From Lachnospiraceae bacterium (GTDB lineage: Bacteria; Bacillota; Clostridia; Lachnospirales; Lachnospiraceae), in NCBI GenBank assembly GCA_024403255.1, contig JAKSSE010000001.1:1-64000 (forward strand): a DNA stretch of 64,000 bases, read 5' to 3'. The notes beneath the pieces were generated by a model. It was given only the letters and a program-made list of their open reading frames with translations, made no database searches and was not told the origin of the DNA. Position numbers and translations under genes: made by a program. The first letter of the stretch is position 1. Each line of letters opens with the position of its first letter. Shown here in pieces: positions 1-8,158 of this stretch.

Positions 1-1
1 T

Positions 2-667
2 CAGCGCACTATACAAGAAGGCTGGAGCCGTGCAGCTTTGTTAAATGCAATTGAAGCTGATTTGTATCACAAAACAGGTGGAGCAATCACAAATTTTGAA
101 CAGCACTTGGAACTGACACAAAGCAAGCTTGCAAAAGAAATAACTAAGGAAACATATGATTTAGGGTTTATTTCATTACCACCAGAATATGATGAAAATG
201 ATTTAGAAGATGCGTTGGAGCAAAATATAACTCAGTTTTTATTGGAGCTTGGTACAGGCTTTGCATTTGTTGGGCGACAGAAAGAAATTGTTGTTGCTGG
301 TAAGACAAGAAAAATTGATATGCTCTTTTATCATATAAAACTTAGATGTTACGTGGTAGTAGAATTAAAAGTTACAGCCTTTGATCCGGAGTTTGCCGGT
401 AAATTAAATTTCTACGTTAATGCGGTCAATGAGCTAATTAGAACAGAGAATGAAAATCCTACTATTGGTCTTCTTATCTGCAAGGATATGAATCAAACAG
501 AAGTTCAATGGGCTTTCCAGGGAATACAGACACCTATGGGAGTTGCTACATATAATCAAGTACAGATAAAAGAAATAACCGATGCACTGCCATCAGTTGA
601 AGAAATACAGAAAAGAATTGAACTTGCTGAGATAGAATTTAATCTGAATAAGAATCAGAATAATTAA
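2..667 (+). CDS. YhcG/DUF1016-type PDDEXK nuclease, 5' end outside window
   Basis: The frame is already open at base 2 (QRTIQEGWSRAALLNAIE...), before the first in-window start-like TTG at 38, so the gene begins left of the window and its N-terminal DUF1016_N half is missing. The visible ~221 residues match the C-terminal nuclease half of the YhcG family: an IEADLYHKTGGAITNF opening, then a core with IDMLFYH followed by VVVELKV, the D...ExK pattern of PD-(D/E)XK nucleases. Members are often found beside restriction-modification or other defence genes, but nothing to the left can be seen. The ORF ends in a basic, Asn/Gln-rich tail. The family call is firm; its biological role is not known from this sequence. 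Confidence 0.85.
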   Translation, partial: QRTIQEGWSRAALLNAIEADLYHKTGGAITNFEQHLELTQSKLAKEITKETYDLGFISLPPEYDENDLEDALEQNITQFLLELGTGFAFVGRQKEIVVAGKTRKIDMLFYHIKLRCYVVVELKVTAFDPEFAGKLNFYVNAVNELIRTENENPTIGLLICKDMNQTEVQWAFQGIQTPMGVATYNQVQIKEITDALPSVEEIQKRIELAEIEFNLNKNQNN

Positions 668-746
668 ACGGCTATTGCCTTAAAGAAACGAGAATACGAA
701 ATTTTAGTTTATTCTCTCACTTATAGGTAAACTTTAGGGGTTCCTT

Positions 747-801
747 AAGGGGTTCCCTCGCGGGAGACGGTGCTGGAAGCCCCTTTCTTACTGTTTTTTT
801 T
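747..801 (+). terminator. Probable rho-independent terminator after the YhcG-type gene
   Basis: AAGGGGTTCC (747-756) faces GGAAGCCCCTT (775-785) with one bulged G, enclosing a CTCGCGGGAG mini-hairpin, and is followed by a run of eight T (793-800). The 5' arm sequence GGGGTTCC is itself directly repeated at 737-744. Confidence 0.55.
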
Positions 802-869
802 AGTGGCGATTAATTCAAGTCCCATCCTCGCCGCAAAGCGGCTTCGTCGGTCGGTTCGGTGGGAAAAGG

Positions 870-950
870 TTAAACAACCGACCAAAGTCCACTTGCCTGA
901 ACATAAAAAACTTTACACGATGCGCATGTGAATTTATTTTCAGTGTCCAT
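870..950 (-). CDS. 26-aa CxxC micro-ORF
   Basis: On the minus strand an ATG at 950 sits 6 nt after a strong GGGAGG ribosome-binding site and opens a 26-residue frame (start MDTENKFTCASCKVFY) ending in TAA. It begins 16 nt after the stop of the LprI-like lipoprotein gene, so it could be co-transcribed. A single Cys-X2-Cys pair resembles half of a zinc ribbon. The end of the frame overlaps an 8-bp inverted repeat (849-856 with 876-883), so it may be a truncated remnant of a longer zinc-ribbon gene. A real small protein and a gene remnant are both possible; no function is assigned. Confidence 0.4.
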   Translation of the reverse strand: MDTENKFTCASCKVFYVQASGLWSVV

Positions 951-965
951 AACAAGCCTCCCTTT

Positions 966-1841
966 TTAATTAAAAACATCAACATAATCTTTTAAGTCGT
1001 CACGGTGACTAAATTCCAGTTCGCCTTCCCATGACAATCCAATTTCAAAGAATTCATCTTTGGTACTTTTCCAAATAATACGATCTGAAGTGTAGCCCCA
1101 AAGCTCTACCTGCTGTCTTTCACCGTTATAGGTAATAATAGGTTCCCATTCGTCAAACTCATGGCTAATCATAAGTTCTCCGGTAGAGTCATCATAGCTA
1201 ACCATGTCATAAGGCCCTCTAAATCCCCACATTACATCATCATAGGATGGGTCCACGTAATCAATTAAAGCTTCGACATCACCCATAGAAAACTGTTCGC
1301 CTCTGGCATCTGCAAGAATTTTTGCAAGCTGGTAGCATCTTACTCTTGTCATATCAGCAGCGCCGCTGCTTTCAAGCATCTGCTGCATAGACCCTCCAAA
1401 AGCCTCTGAACCACATGCTCTTATATGAAATGTTTTACGTTCAAGCCATGCACGTTGTTCATCAAGAAGCTTTGTGTAAGCACCTTCGTCCAAAGAAGAT
1501 TTGATTTGATCCCAAAGGGCATTCAGCTCGTTATTCCACAGCTCATATTCTTCATAACATTCGGCATTCATATCTCCCTGAGTATAATTTGAGGTATCTC
1601 TCGATAGAATTTCCTGGTATGCAGATTCTACTGTAGCTATTTCTTCGCTAACTGGAGTTTTATTGATATCACTATTATCCTGAGGTTTCTCTGACTCTTC
1701 CTGATTCTGTGTTGCTGAAGATTCGGTTTTTTCAGTCTGCTCTGAGGTATTTGGTTCGGTAGTAGAGTTTTTATCTTTACACCCTATTAGACTAAATGAG
1801 ATGCAACCAGCCAGAATAAAAACTATTATTTTCTTTTTCAT
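966..1841 (-). CDS. Lipoprotein with LprI/DUF1311-like domain
   Basis: Start chosen at the ATG at 1841, 7 nt after AAAGGG and directly before a signal peptide; an upstream in-frame ATG at 1874 would bury that signal. The ~291-aa protein has a basic n-region, hydrophobic core and lipobox LIGC (Cys21), so it should be a membrane-anchored lipoprotein. A Ser/Thr/Glu-rich linker follows, then an LprI-type domain with NNELNALWDQIK, LLDEQRAWLERK and a GGSMQQ segment followed by TRVRCYQLA. LprI relatives inhibit lysozyme in some bacteria, but that activity is only a possibility here. The last ~90 residues are an uncharacterised Trp/Asp-rich beta region. It is transcribed away from the divergent histidine kinase. 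Confidence 0.75.
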   Translation of the reverse strand: MKKKIIVFILAGCISFSLIGCKDKNSTTEPNTSEQTEKTESSATQNQEESEKPQDNSDINKTPVSEEIATVESAYQEILSRDTSNYTQGDMNAECYEEYELWNNELNALWDQIKSSLDEGAYTKLLDEQRAWLERKTFHIRACGSEAFGGSMQQMLESSGAADMTRVRCYQLAKILADARGEQFSMGDVEALIDYVDPSYDDVMWGFRGPYDMVSYDDSTGELMISHEFDEWEPIITYNGERQQVELWGYTSDRIIWKSTKDEFFEIGLSWEGELEFSHRDDLKDYVDVFN

Positions 1842-1957
1842 TTTTTTCCCTTTATATATTTTGACCATAGTCATGCTGTTTGATTTGTATTTAATACCAT
1901 ACAGTTTAATAAATAACTATTTTATGTGCAATAGAGTATGGTAGCCAATGGAAATAG

Positions 1958-1993
1958 TGATATAATAACCCCTGGGTGCAAACCCATCAGGGG
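1958..1993 (+). promoter_or_regulatory. Extended -10 promoter and start-site hairpin of the histidine kinase gene
   Basis: TGATATAAT (1958-1966) is an extended -10 with no good -35. It is followed at once by a hairpin in which CCCCTG (1969-1974) pairs with CAGGGG (1988-1993), GGGT/ACCC lying inside. The 3' arm contains most of the Shine-Dalgarno sequence AGGGGAG (1989-1995) used by the ATG at 2003. Depending on the exact transcription start, the hairpin could hide the ribosome-binding site. Confidence 0.5.
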
Positions 1994-2002
1994 AGAAAAT
2001 AC

Positions 2003-4231
2003 ATGTACATTAGTCTGTTATATTTAACACTTTTTTTCTTGTCGCTATTTGCGACGTTCCTTTTGGTATATAACATTTCAAATAAGAGAGCGAGCTACTA
2101 TGTAGTTCTATTTACTTTAGTTACAGTTGTATGTCTTGCATACTTTGCTTATAGCACAGCTCTTGATACTGGAATGGCTCTTACAGCTAATCAGTTTTCA
2201 TATATTGATGGCACATTCATGCAAATGTTTTTCCTATTTTGCGTTCTTGATATATGTGGAATTGAAATAAAAAAAGCGTATGGAATACCGCTTACAGTAT
2301 GTAATTTATTCTTTTTGCTTTTGGCTTTTACAACACAGAGGACAGGTCTTTTATATAAGACTTATGAGATTGGTTTTTATAAAGATTCTGCTCATCTTGA
2401 TGTCGAGTTTGGCCCACTGCAGGTTGTTTTCTTGTTCTGGGTTGTGTTTAACACTGTTGTTCCAATGGGAATGATTATATATTCGATTGTAAGAAAAAAG
2501 AAAATTTCATATAAATACACTCTTGCGCTTGGAGGATTGGAAGTAGCAATTGTTTCTTTGTATTTTATAGAAAGAGCGTTTAATCTTGGATTTGATATAC
2601 TTCCCTGCGGTTATGTTTTGATGGAGTTTGTTATTCTTGGAATAATCCATAGAATAGCATTATATGATGGGTCGCAGATTGTCCTTTACAACAGCGAAGA
2701 CAGAAGAGAGTTCGGATACATTATTTTTGATATTAAGAAGAACTATGTTGGTTCCAACATGGTTGCACGTTTCTATTTTCCAGAAATCAATAATCTTGCA
2801 ATTGATAGACCCGTATCAGGTGGTTTTATAAAAGATGAATTTGTTGACAGACTTAGTATGTCGGTAAAGGAATTGGAAAGCTCCAGGGTTTATTCGAGAG
2901 AGGGGAAAGAGGTTGTTTGCACCATTAAACCATACAGGCATGGACCAAAATCTACAGTATATGGGTATATTATAGAGATTAGGGATGATACTGAACAGCA
3001 GCGTTTAATACAGGAACTTAACAAAGTTAATGATGAGCTGGAAAAAGCTGTTCAAAGTGCTGTTGATGCCAGCAAGGCAAAGAGTGAGTTCCTTGCGAGT
3101 ATGTCACATGAGATTAGAACCCCTATGAATGCGGTTCTTGGAATGAATGAAATTGCTTTAAGAGAATGTAAGGATGAAGCCATAATATCTTATCTTAAAG
3201 ATATACAAAATGCTGGTAGTACACTCTTAACTATCATAAACGACATACTGGATTTTTCAAAAATTGAGGCTGGAAAAATTGAACTTATAAAGGATGAGTA
3301 CGAAACCTTATATCTAATAAATGGTGTCAAAAACATTGTTGAGGCTAAAGCTAAAGAGAAGAATCTTGATTTTGTTGTAGATGTTGATTCAAATATCCCT
3401 TCTATGTTGTACGGAGATGAGGGTAGAATCCGTCAGATTATAATTAATATACTTAATAATGCTGTTAAGTATACAAGAGAAGGCAAGGTTGAATTTATTG
3501 TCAATTCTGAAACAATAACTGATGATAAAGTGAATATCATCATCGCTGTAAAAGATACTGGAATAGGAATAAAAGAAGAAGACATACCTGTTCTTTTTGA
3601 TAGCTTTTCACGAGTAGATGAGCATAAAAACAGCAGAATTGAGGGAACAGGATTAGGTCTTGCCATAACGCAAAGATTGGTAAAGATGATGCAAGGTTCG
3701 ATTAAAGTCGATAGCGTTTATGGTGAGGGAACGACATTTACAATAAGGATTCCTCAAAAAGTAGTAGATGCTGCTCCATTATACGATTATGAGGCAAAAG
3801 CTGGCGATTCCAAGGCAGGTAACGAAAAATATACTCATATAGACGCTTCAGATTTAGAGATACTGGTTGTTGATGATAATAAGCTTAATCTTACTGTTGC
3901 AAAGGGACTTTTAAAGCCAACAAAGGCGAAAGTAGATACATGCTTAAGCGGTGCTGAGTGTTTAGAAAAGATTGTACAAAAGCATTATGACTTTGTGTTA
4001 TTAGATCATATGATGCCTAAGATGGATGGTATTGAGACTTTACATAGGGCAAAAGCACTTGAAGATAGTAAATGCAAGGATACAGTATTTATTGCCCTTA
4101 CAGCTAATGCAATATCGGGCGTTAAAGAACTTTATATGGCGGAGGGCTTTGACGATTATGTAAGTAAACCTATAGACAATAAATGTCTTGAGGCGACAAT
4201 TGAAAAATACAGAAAAGGAGCTGCTTTATAG
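2003..4231 (+). CDS. Hybrid sensor histidine kinase/response regulator with 7TM input domain
   Basis: Membrane signalling protein of ~742 aa. The ATG at 2003 follows AGGGGAG; a GTG at 1976 lies inside the leader hairpin and is less likely. Residues 1-220 hold about seven hydrophobic segments of the HisKA_7TM type, followed by a PAS-like region (ca. 225-340). HisKA has SHEIRTPMNA with the phospho-acceptor His at about 369. HATPase_c shows IINILNNAVKY (N box), DTGIGI (G1) and GTGLGLAI (G2). The C-terminal receiver (from about 616) has LVVDDN, a phospho-acceptor Asp at about 668 in LLDHMMPKMDG, and a conserved Lys in VSKP. There is no output DNA-binding domain, so signal probably passes to a separate phosphotransfer partner. 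The input signal is unknown. Its stop shares a terminator hairpin with the convergent AAA+ gene. Confidence 0.93.
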   Translation: MYISLLYLTLFFLSLFATFLLVYNISNKRASYYVVLFTLVTVVCLAYFAYSTALDTGMALTANQFSYIDGTFMQMFFLFCVLDICGIEIKKAYGIPLTVCNLFFLLLAFTTQRTGLLYKTYEIGFYKDSAHLDVEFGPLQVVFLFWVVFNTVVPMGMIIYSIVRKKKISYKYTLALGGLEVAIVSLYFIERAFNLGFDILPCGYVLMEFVILGIIHRIALYDGSQIVLYNSEDRREFGYIIFDIKKNYVGSNMVARFYFPEINNLAIDRPVSGGFIKDEFVDRLSMSVKELESSRVYSREGKEVVCTIKPYRHGPKSTVYGYIIEIRDDTEQQRLIQELNKVNDELEKAVQSAVDASKAKSEFLASMSHEIRTPMNAVLGMNEIALRECKDEAIISYLKDIQNAGSTLLTIINDILDFSKIEAGKIELIKDEYETLYLINGVKNIVEAKAKEKNLDFVVDVDSNIPSMLYGDEGRIRQIIINILNNAVKYTREGKVEFIVNSETITDDKVNIIIAVKDTGIGIKEEDIPVLFDSFSRVDEHKNSRIEGTGLGLAITQRLVKMMQGSIKVDSVYGEGTTFTIRIPQKVVDAAPLYDYEAKAGDSKAGNEKYTHIDASDLEILVVDDNKLNLTVAKGLLKPTKAKVDTCLSGAECLEKIVQKHYDFVLLDHMMPKMDGIETLHRAKALEDSKCKDTVFIALTANAISGVKELYMAEGFDDYVSKPIDNKCLEATIEKYRKGAAL

Positions 4232-4240
4232 CAGCTCCTT
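4215..4240. terminator. Bidirectional terminator containing both convergent stop codons
   Basis: AAGGAGCTGC (4215-4224) and GCAGCTCCTT (4231-4240) form a perfect 10-bp stem, flanked by A-rich sequence on the left and AATTTTATTT on the right. The loop and loop-closing bases hold the stop of the kinase (TAG 4229-4231) and of the AAA+ gene (TTA read in reverse, 4226-4228). It can serve both strands. Confidence 0.85.
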
Positions 4241-5704
4241 AATTTTATTTGCATCGTATGTTACGCTTGAGGCGTTATTTGCTTCGATATGATACAGGGC
4301 GTTAGCAGCAATGTGTTCTGCGGCCTGCTCTAAGTCTCTAATACCGCTTGAGCCTTCGAAGGTTTTTATTATTGCATCAAGTCCGTCATCGGTAATAATG
4401 CATTCTGATTCTTTCATTCCGATTCGTTTTAAAACTTTAGGGAAGGTAAAACCGGTAAATATTGCTTTCTTTTCTTCAAAGGTGTAATCAGGAAGCTCGA
4501 TTACAGCAAATCTTGACATTAAAGGAGCACTTATTGCATCTTTATCGTTTGCAGTTGCAATTGGGTAAACTCCGCTGGTGGGGATATTGCACTCGATGTA
4601 GTTGTCGGTAAAACCAAGGTTATCAAGAAGAGTTAAAAGTACATCAGCAGGATTTCCGTTGCCTTTACCGGATGAAGCTTTATCAAGCTCGTTTATTATG
4701 AAAACCAGATTTGAACTTTCTGCTTTTTCAAAAGCTTCCATAATGATACCTGGTTTAGCGTTTGAATAGATTCTTGATGAACCTGTGAGCTGTTCTGGAT
4801 CATTAATGGAACTCATTTCTAATGTTGTCCAGCTCATCTTGAGGATTTTTGCAACAGCATAAGCAATCTGAGATTTACCAACACCAGCAGGCCCTATAAG
4901 AAGTAAACCATAGGATGGAAGAGTGTGAGTACGATTAATCTGAATAATCGTCTCTATGATACGCTGCTTTACTTTTTCCATACCGTAAAGCTCTTCATCA
5001 AGAATTTGTCTGGCCTTTACAGGATCGATAGCTTCAAAATAATCATTTTTCCAGTAAATACTGAGCATGATAGAAAGGGCACGAAGAGCATGTCGTCTTT
5101 CTTCAGGAGTAACCTCTGAGGATTTTGCGATTGCGAGATTTCTTTTTGCCCAGAGCTTTATATTATCTGGAAGAGTGTTGCCAGCACAGGTTAAAAAGTC
5201 AGTGATGCTCTGAATGCTGGTCATCTTCATGCTGTCTGAGTCTTCAAGGTTATCTAAATCAATGTCTGTTTCTGTTGGGGATTCACTTTCGAAAAGGCGT
5301 CCCATCATAAACTGCAAAAAGCCATTTTCTCCAGCAAGTTTGGTGCCGCGAACAGAAACACCCATCTCCATGATTTTGTATATGGCATAACCTTCATCCG
5401 TGACAGAGCCAGAAAGCATAACCATGATGTGATTTTCACCGAGCCATTTTACAAGGTTAACAAAGCGGGAATCGATTCTTAAGATATCCTCGCTGTCGTT
5501 AGTGCCTTCTATTGTGAAAAATGAACCTTTGACTGGATTTGAGAATAATCCGTTGGTGTGATGTGCTAATTTTCCAGCACGGTTGCTAAGAACTATTATT
5601 GGATTGTCCTTGTCGGCACTTTTTCTGTTTGAATTAAAAGCTGTATAAGTAGTAGAAGCGACTTGAGCGCTTTCAGGTTTTTCGTTGAAATCAAATACTG
5701 GCAT
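4226..5704 (-). CDS. Lon-type AAA+ ATPase without protease domain
   Basis: A 492-aa protein whose C-terminal half (ca. 225-492) is a Lon-like AAA+ module: a YGMEKVKQRIIE lead-in, Walker A GPAGVGKS at 271-278, a Walker B-like strand LVFIINELDK at 333-342, sensor-1 Asn in ATAND, an arginine finger in PLMSRF and a sensor-2 Arg in GIRDLE. The Walker B aspartate is replaced by Asn (N338) while the catalytic Glu is kept. There is no Lon Ser-Lys protease domain and no recognisable LAN domain; residues 1-220 are unfamiliar, with a predicted beta-rich start and an acidic stretch near 140-160. RBS CGGAGA lies 8 nt before the ATG at 5704. It may remodel a protein partner through its N-terminal region. 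Function unknown; single-gene unit divergent from argG. Confidence 0.85.
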   Translation of the reverse strand: MPVFDFNEKPESAQVASTTYTAFNSNRKSADKDNPIIVLSNRAGKLAHHTNGLFSNPVKGSFFTIEGTNDSEDILRIDSRFVNLVKWLGENHIMVMLSGSVTDEGYAIYKIMEMGVSVRGTKLAGENGFLQFMMGRLFESESPTETDIDLDNLEDSDSMKMTSIQSITDFLTCAGNTLPDNIKLWAKRNLAIAKSSEVTPEERRHALRALSIMLSIYWKNDYFEAIDPVKARQILDEELYGMEKVKQRIIETIIQINRTHTLPSYGLLLIGPAGVGKSQIAYAVAKILKMSWTTLEMSSINDPEQLTGSSRIYSNAKPGIIMEAFEKAESSNLVFIINELDKASSGKGNGNPADVLLTLLDNLGFTDNYIECNIPTSGVYPIATANDKDAISAPLMSRFAVIELPDYTFEEKKAIFTGFTFPKVLKRIGMKESECIITDDGLDAIIKTFEGSSGIRDLEQAAEHIAANALYHIEANNASSVTYDANKIKELL

Positions 5705-5751
5705 GTTTTTTCTCCGATTAATTGGTCTATGTTGCTTGTAAATAATTTTAA

Positions 5752-5768
5752 TATAATATATTATATAA
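5752..5768. promoter_or_regulatory. Symmetric AT palindrome with divergent -10 elements
   Basis: TATAATATATTATA (5752-5765) is a perfect palindrome that gives TATAAT on both strands, with another plus-strand TATAAT at 5763-5768. It lies between the divergent AAA+ gene and argG, so overlapping promoters that could interfere with each other are likely. I could not pick out clear -35 boxes or an ArgR operator. Confidence 0.45.
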
Positions 5769-5825
5769 TGCTAGAAAAAAAGGTAAACATTATATTTAAA
5801 TAATATAGAAAGAAGGCACATAATT

Positions 5826-7049
5826 ATGGAAAAAGTTGTATTAGCTTATTCAGGTGGACTTGATACTACAGCAATTATTCCTTGGCTTAAGGAAACTTAT
5901 GGATATGAAGTAGTTTGCTGCTGTATCGACTGCGGACAGGAAGAGGAGCTTGACGGCTTAGAGGAGCGCGCAAAGCTTTCTGGAGCAGCAAAGCTCTATA
6001 TCGAAGATATTATTGATGATTTTGCAGAAAATTACATCATGCCATGTGTTCAGGCTGGTGCAGTTTATGAGCATAAATACCTTATGGGTACTGCAATGGC
6101 TCGTCCTGGTATTGCTAAGAAACTTGTTGAGATTGCCAGAAAAGAAAATGCTGTAGCTATCTGCCACGGCGCAACTGGTAAGGGAAATGATCAGATTCGT
6201 TTCGAACTTGGTATCAAAGCTTTAGCACCAGACATCAAGGTTATCGCTCCTTGGAGAGATGACAGATGGAATATGGATTCACGTCAGGCTGAGATTGATT
6301 ACTGTAAGGCACACGGCATTGACCTTCCATTCGGAACTGATCAGTCATATTCAAGAGATAGAAACCTTTGGCACATCAGCCATGAGGGACTTGAGCTTGA
6401 AGATCCTTCACTTGCTCCAAACTATGATCACATGCTTGTTCTTGGAGTTACTCCAGAGAAAGCTCCAGATGAGTCAGTTGATGTGACACTTACTTTTGAA
6501 AAGGGCGTACCTGTTTCTCTTAATGGAAAGAAGATGAAAGTTGCTGATATCATCAGAGAACTTAACGCACTTGGTGGAAAGCATGGTATTGGTATTGTTG
6601 ATATCGTTGAGAACCGTGTAGTTGGTATGAAGAGCCGTGGCGTATATGAGACTCCTGGTGGAACAATTCTTATGGAAGCTCATCAGCAGCTTGAGGAGCT
6701 TGTTCTTGACCGTGATACCCTTTCACTCAAGAAGGATCTTGGTAATCGTATGGCGCAGATAGTATACGAAGGAAAGTGGTTTACACCTATCCGTGAGGCA
6801 ATCAGCGCATTTACTGAATCAACTCAGGAAGTTGTTACTGGTGAAGTTAAGCTTCGTCTTTACAAAGGTAACATCATTAAGGCTGGTACCACATCACCAT
6901 ATTCACTTTACAGTGAGTCACTTGCATCATTTACAACTGGTGATATGTATGATCATCATGATGCAGAAGGTTTCATTACACTTTGGGGACTTCCACTTAA
7001 GGTTCGTGCAATGAGAATGAACGAATTAAAGAAAGACAACACAAAATAA
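5826..7049 (+). CDS. argG: Argininosuccinate synthase
   Basis: Cytoplasmic arginine biosynthesis enzyme that joins citrulline and aspartate using ATP. The 407-aa length is normal for the family. The N-terminal AYSGGLDTTAII is the ATP-binding PP-loop SGGLDT. Also visible are the ATGKGNDQIRFE segment that binds citrulline/aspartate, APWRDDRW, and the YSRDRNLWHISHEG stretch. RBS AGAAAGAAGG precedes the ATG. It stands alone: argH is not adjacent, and a strong terminator follows. Codon use is biased toward frequent codons, suggesting good expression. Confidence 0.97.
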   Translation: MEKVVLAYSGGLDTTAIIPWLKETYGYEVVCCCIDCGQEEELDGLEERAKLSGAAKLYIEDIIDDFAENYIMPCVQAGAVYEHKYLMGTAMARPGIAKKLVEIARKENAVAICHGATGKGNDQIRFELGIKALAPDIKVIAPWRDDRWNMDSRQAEIDYCKAHGIDLPFGTDQSYSRDRNLWHISHEGLELEDPSLAPNYDHMLVLGVTPEKAPDESVDVTLTFEKGVPVSLNGKKMKVADIIRELNALGGKHGIGIVDIVENRVVGMKSRGVYETPGGTILMEAHQQLEELVLDRDTLSLKKDLGNRMAQIVYEGKWFTPIREAISAFTESTQEVVTGEVKLRLYKGNIIKAGTTSPYSLYSESLASFTTGDMYDHHDAEGFITLWGLPLKVRAMRMNELKKDNTK

Positions 7050-7057
7050 TATAAATG

Positions 7058-7081
7058 AAGGCGGGATTGTTCCCGCCTTTT
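7058..7081 (+). terminator. argG terminator
   Basis: AAGGCGGGA (7058-7066), loop TTGT, TCCCGCCTT (7071-7079) followed by TT. It is a compact perfect 9-bp stem just after the argG stop. Confidence 0.9.
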
Positions 7082-7093
7082 AAATGGAGAAAT

Positions 7094-8158
7094 ATGATAG
7101 CAATTTTAGGAACAGGAAGCATAGCACATAGCCATGTAAATGCTATTAGGTGCGCAGGAAAAGAAGTGGGACTGGTTGTTAACCCACATGTTGAAGCAGC
7201 AAAAACTTTTGCTGAAAATTATGGTATAAAAAAATATTCGGCTGAGTTTGATGAACTTCTTAGTGATGAAGTTGAAACAGTGCACATTTGTACACCAGCG
7301 AATCTTCACTATGAAGAGGTAAAAGCTTTGCTTTTTGCAGGTAAAAATGTGCTTTGCGAAAAGCCACTGTGCCTTTCTTTTGCGGAGTCAAAAGAACTTG
7401 CCGAGATTTCTTCAAAATTAGATTCTGTGACAGCAATTGACTTAAATGTTCGATATAATCCTGCATGTAGAAGTGCGAAAGAAATGGTACAAAGCGATGA
7501 TTTTGGTGCACTTATGCTTATGCATGGGGAGTATCTTCAGGAGTTTGAACTTTTACCGACGGCTTATACCTGGCGATATGATGAAAAAAAGGCGGGCAAG
7601 ATGCGTGCGGTAACAGAGATTGGTTCGCATCTGGTTGATCTTATGTATTTTGTCAGTGGTCAAAAAATAGTTAGACTTTCTGCCTGCTTTAACAGGATTC
7701 AAAAGGACAGAGTTATAAAAGACGGAATGATGTATGATGCATCGATCGAAAGCGGAGATGAGTTTAAAGTTGATTCTGAAGATTCAGCTCTAGTTACCTA
7801 TCAGCTTGAAAATGGAGTATTTGGTTCATTTGTATTATCAGAAGTGTCATCAGGTCACATGAACACTATAAAGCTTGAACTTGCTGGTTCAAAAAAGGAT
7901 GTTTCATGGAACTCAGATGAGGCAACAAAGCTTAACTTTGCCAGCAAAGGTAATCCGGTAAATACTATCAATTTTGCTTTTGGAAATAATGGTTTTAATG
8001 ATTCAATTATTGAGTTAGTAAAAGATTTCTATATGTCAGTGGATGGTAAAGAAAGTAGCAACGTGCTTCCTTCTTTTGAGGATGGGGCATACCTTTCAAG
8101 AATATGTGAAGCTATTTATGAAAGTGCGCATAACGATGCCAAGTGGGTGAATATATGA
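7094..8158 (+). CDS. Gfo/Idh/MocA-family NAD(P)-dependent oxidoreductase
   Basis: Start taken as the ATG at 7094 (TGGAGA just upstream, and MIAILGTGSIAHSHV begins the Rossmann strand). An upstream in-frame ATG at 7055 lies in the argG terminator stem. The ~354-aa protein has the Rossmann motif GTGSIA and the family signature CEKP (N-terminal domain, about residue 90), which carries the catalytic Lys, followed by the larger alpha/beta C-terminal domain. Members oxidise or reduce sugars, inositols or related compounds; the substrate cannot be told. It overlaps the downstream cupin gene by ATGA, suggesting the two act together, for example on a sugar derivative. Confidence 0.88.
   Translation: MIAILGTGSIAHSHVNAIRCAGKEVGLVVNPHVEAAKTFAENYGIKKYSAEFDELLSDEVETVHICTPANLHYEEVKALLFAGKNVLCEKPLCLSFAESKELAEISSKLDSVTAIDLNVRYNPACRSAKEMVQSDDFGALMLMHGEYLQEFELLPTAYTWRYDEKKAGKMRAVTEIGSHLVDLMYFVSGQKIVRLSACFNRIQKDRVIKDGMMYDASIESGDEFKVDSEDSALVTYQLENGVFGSFVLSEVSSGHMNTIKLELAGSKKDVSWNSDEATKLNFASKGNPVNTINFAFGNNGFNDSIIELVKDFYMSVDGKESSNVLPSFEDGAYLSRICEAIYESAHNDAKWVNI

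Noticed and set aside
816-865. tRNA-like or riboswitch-like fold in the GC-rich patch after the YhcG-type gene
   Set aside because: Contains a GCCGC/GCGGC mini-hairpin but no acceptor, anticodon or known aptamer motif.
7055-7093. Upstream start of the Gfo/Idh/MocA gene at 7055
   Set aside because: Lies in the argG terminator stem; the conserved Rossmann start and RBS point to 7094.
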